Source of the DNA: Lysobacteraceae bacterium
GTDB lineage: Bacteria > Pseudomonadota > Gammaproteobacteria > Steroidobacterales > Steroidobacteraceae
Reading direction: 5' to 3'
Length of the DNA: 5,235 nucleotides
Assembly: GCA_012516015.1 (NCBI GenBank)
Contig: JAAYXG010000647.1
Span: 1-5,235 of the forward strand
This document shows, in pieces, positions 1-5,235 of this stretch (position 1 is the first letter of the stretch; every line of letters begins with the position of its first letter). The position numbers and the translations under genes are program-made. The notes under the pieces are model-generated. The model ran no database searches and had not been told where the DNA came from. It was given only the letters and a program-made list of their open reading frames with translations.

Positions 1-607
1 CGATGCGGCTGACTTGATCGGCGTAGCGGTTATAGGCGATGACCGCCGGGATAGCGGCAAACAAGCCCATCGCCGTTGCGATCAGTGCCTCGGCGATACC
101 CGGCGCCACCATCGCAAGCGTCGCCTGCTGCACGTTACCGAGCCCGTGAAACGCATTCATGATGCCCCAAACGGTGCCGAACAGTCCGACGTACGGGCTC
201 GTCGAACCGATCGTCGCTAACATGGACAGACTGTGCTCGAGACGATCGCTTTCGCGCAGGAGCGCAACGCGCATTCCGCGGCGAGCGCCCTCGATGAGCT
301 CCGCGGCGCTGACGCCGTGCTGACGCATGCGCGTGAACTCGCGAAAGCCCTGCTCGAAGATCGCTTCCATGCCCTTCGTGAGACGGCGGCTTTGATCGAT
401 GGAGCGGAACATCGCGCTCAAATCCCCGCCCGACCAGAATACTTCCTCGAATCGATCCGCATCGCTTTGTGCGCGACGCAGCTCGGATCGCTTCCGCAGC
501 ATGATCGCCCACGAAACGATCGAGGCGAGCAGGAGCAGCGCCATCACGATCTGCACGATGAGGCTCGCTTGGAGCACGAGCTCCAGCGGGTTCAAATTGG
601 TCGTCAT
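1..607 (-). CDS. tolQ: TolQ, Tol-Pal proton-channel subunit (3' end cut by window edge)
   Basis: TolQ is an inner-membrane protein that, with TolR, forms the proton-driven motor powering TolA and Pal, needed for outer-membrane constriction and integrity. The visible 202 residues start at an ATG with a strong Shine-Dalgarno and match TolQ throughout. There is a first membrane helix at about residues 14-36, a cytoplasmic loop with the FWSGGDLS stretch near 57-64, and the MotA/TolQ/ExbB channel core with two further helices at about 127-154 and 162-192. The core motifs SPYVGLFGTVWGIM (137-150) and APGIAEALIATAMGLFAAIP (168-187) are intact, including T145 and T178, the threonines implicated in the ion path of E. 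coli TolQ. E. coli TolQ is 230 residues, so roughly 28 are missing beyond the left edge. The start overlaps the ybgC stop as ATGA, suggesting coupled translation. Confidence 0.96.
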   Translation of the reverse strand, partial: MTTNLNPLELVLQASLIVQIVMALLLLASIVSWAIMLRKRSELRRAQSDADRFEEVFWSGGDLSAMFRSIDQSRRLTKGMEAIFEQGFREFTRMRQHGVSAAELIEGARRGMRVALLRESDRLEHSLSMLATIGSTSPYVGLFGTVWGIMNAFHGLGNVQQATLAMVAPGIAEALIATAMGLFAAIPAVIAYNRYADQVSRI

Positions 608-1110
608 TCGCCCTCCTCGAATAGCCGGGCCGGCAAAGGTCGCGGCCGATAACTCTGCGCATCGAGGCACGCGACGGGCACGCGCCCCTCCAGCAACAAC
701 TCACCGCCCTCGCCTCGCCTGAAGATCTCCTGTTTGAACGTGAGACTCGCTCGTGCGGTCTCGGCGACCTCGCACGTCACATCCAGCAGCTCCCCATAAC
801 GCGCGGGCCGTCGGAAATGCGCCTCCACGTCAACGACAACGAACAGGCGCTGGTGTTCCGCTCGCAACTGCTCTTGCTCGACCCCGAGCGAGCGCAACCA
901 CTCGGTGCGCGCACGCTCCATGAACTTGAAATAGTTCGCGTAATACACGATGCCGCCGGCATCGGTGTCTTCCCAATAGATGCGTACGGGGATGGAGAAG
1001 GCTGACGCGTGACGAGTGATGGGTGACGGGCCGGACGCGCTCGAGCGCCTCGTGCCCGCTGCAGACGTCCGCTGCGCGACCCCTGTTCTTTCTCGCTCGT
1101 CACTTGTCAC
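604..1110 (-). CDS. ybgC: YbgC, Tol-Pal-linked acyl-CoA thioesterase with a repeat-derived N-terminal extension
   Basis: YbgC is a cytoplasmic hot-dog-fold (4HBT family) acyl-CoA thioesterase that heads the tol-pal cluster. From residue 38 the 168-residue product follows the family closely. The active-site region VRIYWEDTDAGGIVYYANY spans about 42-60, with the conserved Asp of the DTDAGG motif, then FMERARTEWLR (63-73) and a C-terminal PRPLPARL stretch. E. coli YbgC is 134 residues; here the domain alone is about 131. Residues 1-37 are low-complexity, resemble no part of the family, and are partly encoded by GTGAY heptad repeats. The start given is GTG at 1110, the only ATG, GTG, TTG or CTG in frame before the domain; an in-frame TGA lies at 1114-1116. 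A GGGTGAT two bases upstream could act as the Shine-Dalgarno. The start could instead be a non-standard codon nearer the domain. The gene lies 24 bp after ruvB and overlaps tolQ by four bases. Confidence 0.92.
   Translation of the reverse strand: MTSDERERTGVAQRTSAAGTRRSSASGPSPITRHASAFSIPVRIYWEDTDAGGIVYYANYFKFMERARTEWLRSLGVEQEQLRAEHQRLFVVVDVEAHFRRPARYGELLDVTCEVAETARASLTFKQEIFRRGEGGELLLEGRVPVACLDAQSYRPRPLPARLFEEGE
612..618 (-). promoter_or_regulatory. Strong Shine-Dalgarno of tolQ
   Basis: The minus strand reads GAGGAGG followed by four bases and the tolQ ATG. The site lies inside the last codons of ybgC and fixes the TolQ start. It contrasts with ruvA and ruvB, which have no comparable site. 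Confidence 0.85.
1000..1030 (+). repeat. GTGAY heptad array inside the 5' end of ybgC
   Basis: Four units in strict 7-bp register read on the plus strand GGCTGAC, GCGTGAC, GAGTGAT, GGGTGAC, then GGG. On the minus strand this encodes roughly ybgC residues 27-37, just before the thioesterase domain. It is an inverted relative of the array at 1099-1159; about 16 of 20 bases match when the two are aligned tail to tail. Confidence 0.75.
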
Positions 1111-1159
1111 GCATCACCCGCCACTGAACTCGAGTCACCCATCACGAAATAGATCACCC
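1099..1159 (-). repeat. GTGAY heptad array across the ruvB-ybgC junction
   Basis: Read on the plus strand, seven 7-bp units in register run from 1099 to 1147: GTCACTT, GTCACGC, ATCACCC, GCCACTG, AACTCGA, GTCACCC, ATCACGA. The fourth and fifth are degenerate. A further ATCACCC at 1153-1159 is out of register. On the minus strand these are GTGAY units that provide the ruvB stop codon (1135-1137), the whole 24-bp spacer and the GTG start of ybgC (1108-1110). Together with the inverted array at 1000-1030 they flank a 68-bp unrelated core. Confidence 0.75.
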
Positions 1160-2172
1160 ATCCCGCCGCGCTCGGGTACCTTGAGCCCGAAGTGTTGATA
1201 GGCATTGCGCGTTGCGACGCGACCGCGGGCCGTACGCATCAAGAATCCTTGTTGGATGAGGAACGGCTCGATCACGTCTTCGATCGTGCCGCGCTCTTCT
1301 CCGAGCGCGGCAGCAAGACTCTCGACGCCGACCGGCCCGCCGTCGAATTTCTCGATGATCGTGAGCAGCAGCTTGCGATCCATGATGTCGAAGCCGAGCG
1401 GATCGACGTCCAGCATGTCGAGCGCCGCGTGCGCGATCTCATCTGTGATGCGCCCCGCCCCTTTGACTTCTGCATAGTCGCGCACGCGCCTCAGCAAGCG
1501 GTTGGCGATACGAGGGGTTCCGCGGGAGCGCTGCGCGATGCGCTCGGCGCCGCTCGGGTCCGTCGGCACGCCCAGAATAGACGCGGAGCGAGTCACGATG
1601 CGTTGCAGCTCTTGTCGATCGTAGAACTCGAGGCGCTGCACGATGCCGAATCGATCGCGCAACGGTGAGGTCAGTAGACCCGCCCGGGTCGTCGCGCCGA
1701 CCAGCGTAAAGGGCGGTAGATCCAACTTGATCGAACGCGCACCCGGGCCTTCGCCGATCATGATGTCGAGCTGAAAGTCCTCCATCGCGGGATACAGAAT
1801 CTCTTCGACGACCGGGCTCAGACGGTGAATCTCGTCGACGAACAGCACGTCGTTGGGTTGCAAGTTCGTGAGCAGCGCGGCGAGATCGCCGGCACGCTCG
1901 ATCACCGGGCCCGACGTTTGCTTGAGGTTCACGTCGAGCTCGTTTGCGATGATGTTTGCGAGCGTCGTCTTGCCCAACCCGGGCGGACCGAAGATCAGCA
2001 CGTGATCGAGCGCTTCACGGCGGTTGCGTGCCGCTTCGATGAAGATTTCCATTTGCGTGCGAACCGCGGACTGGCCGACATAGTCGGCAAGCCGCTTCGG
2101 CCTCACGGCACGATCGAAGGCTTCCTCTTCGCCCTGCGCGGCGGCCGAGACGATGCGATCGTGTTCAATCAT
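1135..2172 (-). CDS. ruvB: RuvB, Holliday-junction branch-migration ATPase
   Basis: RuvB is the hexameric AAA+ motor that, with RuvA, drives branch migration of Holliday junctions in recombinational repair. The 345-residue protein is full length against 336 in E. coli. Visible motifs are the Walker A GPPGLGKT at 62-69, Walker B with DEIH at 113-116, sensor 1 in GATTRAG (159-164), the arginine finger in LRDRFG (R174), and [12 protein letters not shown] (218-229) carrying sensor 2. The C-terminal winged-helix DNA-binding domain spans about 257-330. The start [10 protein letters not shown] parallels E. coli MIEADRLISA, so the ATG at 2172 is secure. No Shine-Dalgarno precedes it: a heptad repeat occupies that position. 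After the usual end near KVPE (331-334) the protein has a short tail ending MGDLFRDG, encoded by GTGAY repeat sequence that also supplies the stop. It lies 154 bp after ruvA, unlike the tight ruvC/ruvA join. Confidence 0.98.
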   Translation of the reverse strand: MIEHDRIVSAAAQGEEEAFDRAVRPKRLADYVGQSAVRTQMEIFIEAARNRREALDHVLIFGPPGLGKTTLANIIANELDVNLKQTSGPVIERAGDLAALLTNLQPNDVLFVDEIHRLSPVVEEILYPAMEDFQLDIMIGEGPGARSIKLDLPPFTLVGATTRAGLLTSPLRDRFGIVQRLEFYDRQELQRIVTRSASILGVPTDPSGAERIAQRSRGTPRIANRLLRRVRDYAEVKGAGRITDEIAHAALDMLDVDPLGFDIMDRKLLLTIIEKFDGGPVGVESLAAALGEERGTIEDVIEPFLIQQGFLMRTARGRVATRNAYQHFGLKVPERGGMGDLFRDG

Positions 2173-2175
2173 AGG

Positions 2176-2200
2176 CTGTAGGCTGTAGGCTGTAGCCAGA
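2176..2200 (+). repeat. CTGTAGG heptad array abutting the ruvB start
   Basis: On the plus strand the units CTGTAGG, CTGTAGG, CTGTAGC follow each other with a 7-bp period and end in CAGA. On the ruvB sense strand this reads CTACAGCCTACAGCCT running straight into the ATG, so the repeat fills the place of a Shine-Dalgarno. A diverged copy lies 57 bp away at 2233-2257. Confidence 0.8.
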
Positions 2201-2232
2201 GCAAGAAGCGCAGCGCGCCGTTTGCTTGACGA

Positions 2233-2257
2233 CTGTAGTCTGCCGTCTGAAGCCAGA
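2233..2257 (+). repeat. Second, diverged CTG heptad array in the ruvA-ruvB spacer
   Basis: The units CTGTAGT, CTGCCGT, CTGAAGC keep CTG every 7 bp and end in CAGA. Aligned base for base with 2176-2200, 20 of 25 positions agree, including the shared ending AGCCAGA. I read the two as direct copies of one repeat type 57 bp apart. Confidence 0.65.
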
Positions 2258-2267
2258 AAAGGAGCTT

Positions 2268-2292
2268 CCCTCCTCCGCAGAGCGGGGGAGGG
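2268..2292 (-). repeat. Hairpin in the ruvA-ruvB spacer
   Basis: The arms 2268-2278 and 2282-2292 can pair over 11 bp with one G-T wobble around a three-base loop. In the transcript it would lie between ruvA and ruvB. A TTTT run follows only after seven more bases on the minus strand, so it is a poor intrinsic terminator; partial attenuation or mRNA stabilisation is possible. C-rich CCCTAACCCT-type hairpins of this kind are common in intergenic regions of GC-rich proteobacteria, so it may be a dispersed repeat. Confidence 0.6.
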
Positions 2293-2304
2293 TTAGGGAG
2301 GGGG
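2284..2304 (+). other. G-quadruplex motif between ruvA and ruvB
   Basis: Four guanine runs of 5, 3, 3 and 5 are separated by loops A, TTA and A, an ideal short-loop quadruplex pattern with a telomere-like GGGTTAGGG centre. The G-rich strand is the template strand for ruvB, so any quadruplex would form in DNA, not in the message. Its first two runs overlap the 3' arm of the hairpin at 2268-2292, so the two folds would compete. Confidence 0.6.
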
Positions 2305-2326
2305 CGAGCAACGAACGAGCGCTCAT

Positions 2327-2935
2327 CTATTTCATCGCTGCCGCTTGCAACGCGCGACGGATGATCTCCTCCGTCGTCTTCGCGGATTCATCGACATTCT
2401 TCAACAAACGCACGACCTCGGCGGGCTTGTAGCCGAGCGCGACGAGCGCGCTGTATGCCTCCCCTTGCGGACCCGCCGCGCTTTCCGCGGCCATACCGGC
2501 CGGCACGGATATCCCACCGGCGGACTGACCGAATCCCTTGATACGATCGCGCATCTCTACGACGAGTCGCTCGGCCGTCTTGCGCCCGACGCCCGGGATA
2601 CGTACGAGCGAGTCGAGGTCCTGCGCTTCGATGCAGATGATGAAACTCTCGACGCTCATGCCGGAAAGCAAGGACAGCGCGAGCTTCGGTCCGACATTCG
2701 AAACTTTGAGCAGCTCGCGAAAGAGCCGTCGCTCGCGTTCGGTCCCGAACGCGAACAAGACGTGCGCATCCTCGCGTACGACGAGGTGCGTGAACAGGCT
2801 CACGTCTGAACCGATCGCTGGAAGCTCGTAAAACGTCGACATCGGCGCTTCGAGCTCGTAGCCGACGCCGCCGACGTCGACGAGCAATTGCGGCGGATGT
2901 TTCGCGGCAAGCTTGCCGCGCAGAAAGCCGATCAT
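2327..2935 (-). CDS. ruvA: RuvA, Holliday-junction-binding subunit
   Basis: RuvA tetramers bind and hold open the four-way junction and load RuvB hexamers on opposite arms. The 202-residue product is the family's usual length (E. coli 203). It begins MIGFLRGKL and has the N-terminal OB-fold domain (about 1-64) with the acidic pin E55-D56 in VVREDA. Two helix-hairpin-helix motifs follow, VSNVGPKLALSLLSG (78-92) and RIPGVGRKTAERLVVEM (112-128). After a flexible linker (about 135-155) comes the RuvB-contacting domain III with ALVALGYKPAEVVRLL (163-178). The ATG overlaps the ruvC stop as ATGA (2932-2935). I see no clear Shine-Dalgarno, so translation probably depends on coupling to ruvC. The stop is TAG. 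Confidence 0.98.
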   Translation of the reverse strand: MIGFLRGKLAAKHPPQLLVDVGGVGYELEAPMSTFYELPAIGSDVSLFTHLVVREDAHVLFAFGTERERRLFRELLKVSNVGPKLALSLLSGMSVESFIICIEAQDLDSLVRIPGVGRKTAERLVVEMRDRIKGFGQSAGGISVPAGMAAESAAGPQGEAYSALVALGYKPAEVVRLLKNVDESAKTTEEIIRRALQAAAMK

Positions 2936-3447
2936 CGAACGGCGCCCGCAGCCAGCGCGGCAAGCGTACGTACTTTGCGCGAGTGCGCGTGGCAGAGCGC
3001 GATCGCGAGCGCATCCGCGGCGTCCTCGCCAAGTGGACCTGCGAGCTGCAACAAACGTCTGACCATCAGCTGAACCTGCTCCTTCTGCGCACCGCCCGTG
3101 CCGACGACGGCGAGCTTCACCTCGCGCGGTGCGTACTCGAACACGCGCGGGCGAAGCGCGAACGTGCCGCTCAACGCCGCACCTCGGGCCTGCCCCAATT
3201 TCAGGGCGCTGTCGGCATTACGATGCATGAAGACGCGCTCGATCGCGACTTCGTCGGGCCGGAACTCGGTCGTCAGCCGGTCGACGCCCGCGAAGATCTC
3301 TTGCAGACGCGTGGCGAAACAATCCCCGCGCGTCTTGATCGCACCGCTCACGAGATAGGCGATTCGAGACCCATTCACGTCGATGACGGCGTACCCAGTA
3401 CGTTGGGATCCCGGATCGAGCCCCAAGATACGTACCTGAGCCGGCAA
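2932..3447 (-). CDS. ruvC: RuvC, Holliday-junction resolvase
   Basis: RuvC is the dimeric endonuclease that cuts Holliday junctions after RuvAB migration. Numbered from the TTG start, the catalytic carboxylates of the RNase H-like fold are all present: D11 in ILGLDPGS, E70 in AIERVF, and D142 and D145 in EDAADALAIA. The conserved NADSALKLGQARG stretch (77-89) and the VFEYAPREVK region (102-111) are intact. I prefer the TTG at 3445-3447 because GGAGG lies five bases upstream on the minus strand and the 171-residue product matches the family (E. coli 173). An ATG at 3466-3468 would add seven residues but has no Shine-Dalgarno. The frame stays open further upstream, to at least 3510, with family-unlike residues. 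ruvC is the first gene of the leftward cluster and overlaps ruvA by four bases. Confidence 0.95.
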   Translation of the reverse strand: MPAQVRILGLDPGSQRTGYAVIDVNGSRIAYLVSGAIKTRGDCFATRLQEIFAGVDRLTTEFRPDEVAIERVFMHRNADSALKLGQARGAALSGTFALRPRVFEYAPREVKLAVVGTGGAQKEQVQLMVRRLLQLAGPLGEDAADALAIALCHAHSRKVRTLAALAAGAVR

Positions 3448-3450
3448 TAG

Positions 3451-3466
3451 GCCCTCCCGAGAGGGC
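3451..3466 (-). promoter_or_regulatory. ruvC ribosome-binding site within a small hairpin
   Basis: The minus strand carries GGGAGGG (3452-3458) ahead of the TTG at 3447, with GGAGG at 3453-3457 and a five-base gap. The same bases can form a 6-bp stem, GCCCTC pairing with GAGGGC around the loop TCGG, which would partly hide the Shine-Dalgarno. The Shine-Dalgarno is the firmer reading; a regulatory role for the hairpin is inference. Confidence 0.55.
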
Positions 3467-3543
3467 ATCGTCAGCGATGCAAGACTGTGCGGTCGCCTCA
3501 GTCTGCGCAAGGAGTTCTGGCCTCTGATTTCGGGTATGACGGG

Positions 3544-3558
3544 CCGGTATGATACGGG
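3544..3558. promoter_or_regulatory. Possible symmetric -10 region between ruvC and relA
   Basis: The divergent spacer 3448-3589 (142 bp) contains an imperfect 15-bp palindrome centred on 3551. It reads TATGAT on the plus strand (3548-3553) and TATCAT on the minus strand (3554-3549), both close to the sigma-70 -10 consensus. Facing right it would leave a leader of about 30 bases before the relA ATG at 3590; facing left, about 95 bases before ruvC. I find no convincing -35 on either side. No LexA-type CTG-N10-CAG site is visible in the spacer, and I see nothing else in it. Confidence 0.4.
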
Positions 3559-3589
3559 AAACGGCCGCGCCCAGGCACGAAGTTACGCG

Positions 3590-5235
3590 ATGCAAACCGC
3601 CGACACGCACAACGACTCGCAGTCCCGCGCGGCGCGCGCGCTGACCGGGCGCGACCGACTCGCGGCCGCGCTGCGCGCCGAGAACGGTATCGCGCCCGCC
3701 GAGCTCGCGCGCGCCGAAGCCATTGCGGCCATCGTTGCCGGCTTGACCGACGACGAGGAGATCCTTTGCGGTGCGCTTCTCTTCCCGCTGATGGAGTCCG
3801 GGGCCCTCAATGCCGAACGCGCCGCCGAGCTCGGGGGCAAGAATGCCGCGAGCATCGCCGCCGAGCTACAGCGTCTCGGCACGCTCAGCGTGGCAACGCC
3901 GTCGAAAGGTTCGGGCGCCTTGTCCGCGACCCAAGCGGAGGCGCTTCGCAAGATGCTGCTCGCGATCGTGACGGATCCGCGCCTGGTGCTCATCAAGCTC
4001 GCCGCCCAATTGCATTTGCTCCGGGAATCGAAAGACGCCCCTCCCGAGCGGCGCGAGCAAATCGCCTACGAGACTCGCGAGGTCTATGCCCCGCTCGCGA
4101 ACCGGCTCGGCGTCTGGCAGCTCAAGTGGGAGCTCGAGGATTTGAGCTTTCGCTACCTCGATCCCGAGAACTACAAGCGCGTGGCGGGCTGGCTCGCGGC
4201 AAAACGCGTCGATCGCGAGCGCCATATAGAGGAAGTCATCCGCATTCTCGACGAGGAGCTGGCGAAGGCAGGCATCAAAGCCGAGGTCGCCGGCCGCCCG
4301 AAGCACATCTACAGCATCTGGCGGAAGATGCAGCGCAAGGGCTTGTCGTTCGATCAGCTCTACGACATCCGCGCAGTGCGCGTGCTCGTCGATACGATAG
4401 CCGACTGCTATGCCGTGCTCGGCATCGTGCACGGACTTTGGCACTACATCCCGGGTGAGTTCGACGACTACATCGCGACGCCGAAGGACAATTTCTATCG
4501 ATCGCTCCACACGGCCGTGATCGGTCCGGGCAAGCTGCCGCTCGAGATTCAGATCCGCACGCACGAGATGCACGAGCATGCGGAGCTCGGCGTCGCAGCC
4601 CATTGGAAGTACAAGGAAGGCGCTCGCACGACGGCGGCCTACGAGCAGAAGATCGTGTGGCTGAGGCACATCCTCGAGCCGGGCGAGCGCGACGTCGAGA
4701 GCGAAGGCGATTTCCTCGAACGCGTGCGCTCCGAGCTGTTCGAAGACCGAGTCTACGCGCTGTCGCCGCGCGGCGAGGTCATCGATCTGCCGCGCGGCGC
4801 GACGCCGCTCGACTACGCATATCATTTGCATACGGATCTCGGCCACCGCTGCCGCGGCGCCAAAGTCAACGGGCGCATGGTGCCGCTCAACCAGCCGCTG
4901 CAGAACGGCGATCAAGTCGAGATCATCACCGGCAAACAATTAAATCCCAGCCGCGACTGGCTCGTACCCTCGCTCGGCTATCTCGTATCGCCGCGTCACC
5001 GCAGCAAGGTTCGCGCCTGGTTCCGCAAGCTCGACGAAGAACAGAATCGCGCGCAGGGAAAGCAGATCCTCGAACGCGAACTGCAGCGGCTCGCAATTCA
5101 TTCCGTGACGCTTCCGGAGCTCATCAGCGAGTTCAACTTGCAGAGCGCCGACCAGCTTTATCTTGCGATCGGCGAGGGCGACATCAACGTCGCGCAGATC
5201 ACCGGTGCGATTCAGCGTCGCGCCAAACCGCAAGA
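3590..5235 (+). CDS. relA: RelA, ribosome-associated (p)ppGpp synthetase (3' end cut by window edge)
   Basis: RelA makes (p)ppGpp from ATP and GTP/GDP when uncharged tRNA sits on the ribosome, triggering the stringent response. The visible 548 residues start with a degenerate hydrolase domain. Where SpoT has its HD and ED metal-binding residues, this protein reads ALLFPLMES (62-70), like E. coli RelA ALLFP, so hydrolase activity is not expected. The synthetase domain (about 236-345) has RPKHIYSIWRKM (236-247), D259 in LYDIRAVR and E319 in LEIQIRT, matching the catalytic Mg2+ ligands of E. coli RelA, Y303 in NFYRSLHT for nucleotide stacking, and EFDD (290-293), the EXDD motif of monofunctional RelA. 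The TGS domain follows (about 386-449) and then the helical domain. The zinc-finger and ACT/RRM domains lie beyond the right edge. The start is uncertain: an in-frame ATG at 3536 would add 18 residues and bring the N-terminus to E. coli length. I chose 3590 because the added residues look unlike the family and overlap a possible -10. Confidence 0.95.
   Translation, partial: MQTADTHNDSQSRAARALTGRDRLAAALRAENGIAPAELARAEAIAAIVAGLTDDEEILCGALLFPLMESGALNAERAAELGGKNAASIAAELQRLGTLSVATPSKGSGALSATQAEALRKMLLAIVTDPRLVLIKLAAQLHLLRESKDAPPERREQIAYETREVYAPLANRLGVWQLKWELEDLSFRYLDPENYKRVAGWLAAKRVDRERHIEEVIRILDEELAKAGIKAEVAGRPKHIYSIWRKMQRKGLSFDQLYDIRAVRVLVDTIADCYAVLGIVHGLWHYIPGEFDDYIATPKDNFYRSLHTAVIGPGKLPLEIQIRTHEMHEHAELGVAAHWKYKEGARTTAAYEQKIVWLRHILEPGERDVESEGDFLERVRSELFEDRVYALSPRGEVIDLPRGATPLDYAYHLHTDLGHRCRGAKVNGRMVPLNQPLQNGDQVEIITGKQLNPSRDWLVPSLGYLVSPRHRSKVRAWFRKLDEEQNRAQGKQILERELQRLAIHSVTLPELISEFNLQSADQLYLAIGEGDINVAQITGAIQRRAKPQ

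Noticed and set aside
297..303. Search for tRNA, rRNA or riboswitch structures in the window
   Set aside because: No cloverleaf, rRNA-like stretch or recognisable riboswitch core was seen; the non-coding gaps are short and account for only the repeats and control region listed.
135..704. 189-codon minus-strand frame over tolQ
   Set aside because: It is another frame of the tolQ-ybgC region; the TolQ translation from 607 is unmistakable and the alternative is Arg-rich with no motif.
1037..1048. 12-bp perfect palindrome GCGCTCGAGCGC
   Set aside because: It lies in GC-rich sequence within the ybgC extension, and one short palindrome of this composition is not enough to claim an operator or recombination site.
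1000..1159. Repeats considered as a CRISPR array
   Set aside because: The units are 7 bp and contiguous, with no 23-40 bp repeats, no unique spacers and no cas genes.
2268..2292. Hairpin considered as an intrinsic terminator after ruvA
   Set aside because: No T-run follows the stem directly on the minus strand; TTTT comes seven bases later. It is kept only as a hairpin.
2388..3032. 214-codon minus-strand frame over ruvA and the end of ruvC
   Set aside because: It is out of frame with both recognised genes and shows no domain.
3485..3501. CTG...CAG pair considered as a LexA box upstream of ruvC
   Set aside because: The half-sites are 11 bases apart instead of 10 and the middle is not AT-rich, so it does not fit the E. 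coli-type LexA consensus.
3766..4458. 230-codon plus-strand frame inside relA
   Set aside because: It overlaps the RelA catalytic core in another frame, and its arginine- and alanine-rich translation is typical of an out-of-frame shadow.
3866..4939. 357-codon open frame on the minus strand opposite relA
   Set aside because: It is antisense to a well-supported RelA reading frame, its translation has no recognisable domain, and long antisense frames are expected in GC-rich coding DNA.

Overview
This GC-rich window looks chromosomal and comes from a gammaproteobacterium. The RuvABC, YbgC, TolQ and RelA proteins all read like gammaproteobacterial orthologues of the E. coli proteins. I cannot name an order with confidence; a Xanthomonadales-, Nevskiales- or Steroidobacter-like lineage is a guess from base composition and gene order. 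All assignments come from reading the translated sequence and recognising motifs; no database search was run.

Layout. Bases 1-3447 hold a leftward gene cluster, transcribed ruvC, ruvA, ruvB, ybgC, tolQ. tolQ runs off the left edge. RuvC, RuvA and RuvB form the Holliday-junction branch-migration and resolution machinery. YbgC and TolQ open the tol-pal envelope cluster, whose later genes (tolR, tolA, tolB, pal) would lie beyond the left edge. ruvC/ruvA and ybgC/tolQ each overlap by four bases (ATGA), which suggests translational coupling. Bases 3448-3589 are a short divergent control region. From 3590 rightwards runs relA, the ribosome-associated (p)ppGpp synthetase, cut by the right edge after 548 codons.

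The genes are ordinary housekeeping genes and I see no new protein system. The unusual part is between them. Both ends of ruvB are bounded by short tandem repeats with a strict 7-bp period. A CTGTAGG-type array abuts the ruvB start codon and occupies its ribosome-binding position. A GTGAY-type array (Y = C or T) supplies the last codons and stop of ruvB, and an inverted partner array lies inside the 5' end of ybgC, giving that gene a low-complexity extension of about 37 residues and a GTG start made from repeat sequence. The 154-bp ruvA-ruvB spacer also carries a second, diverged CTG heptad array, an 11-bp hairpin and a four-run G-quadruplex motif. These repeats are the part most worth checking.
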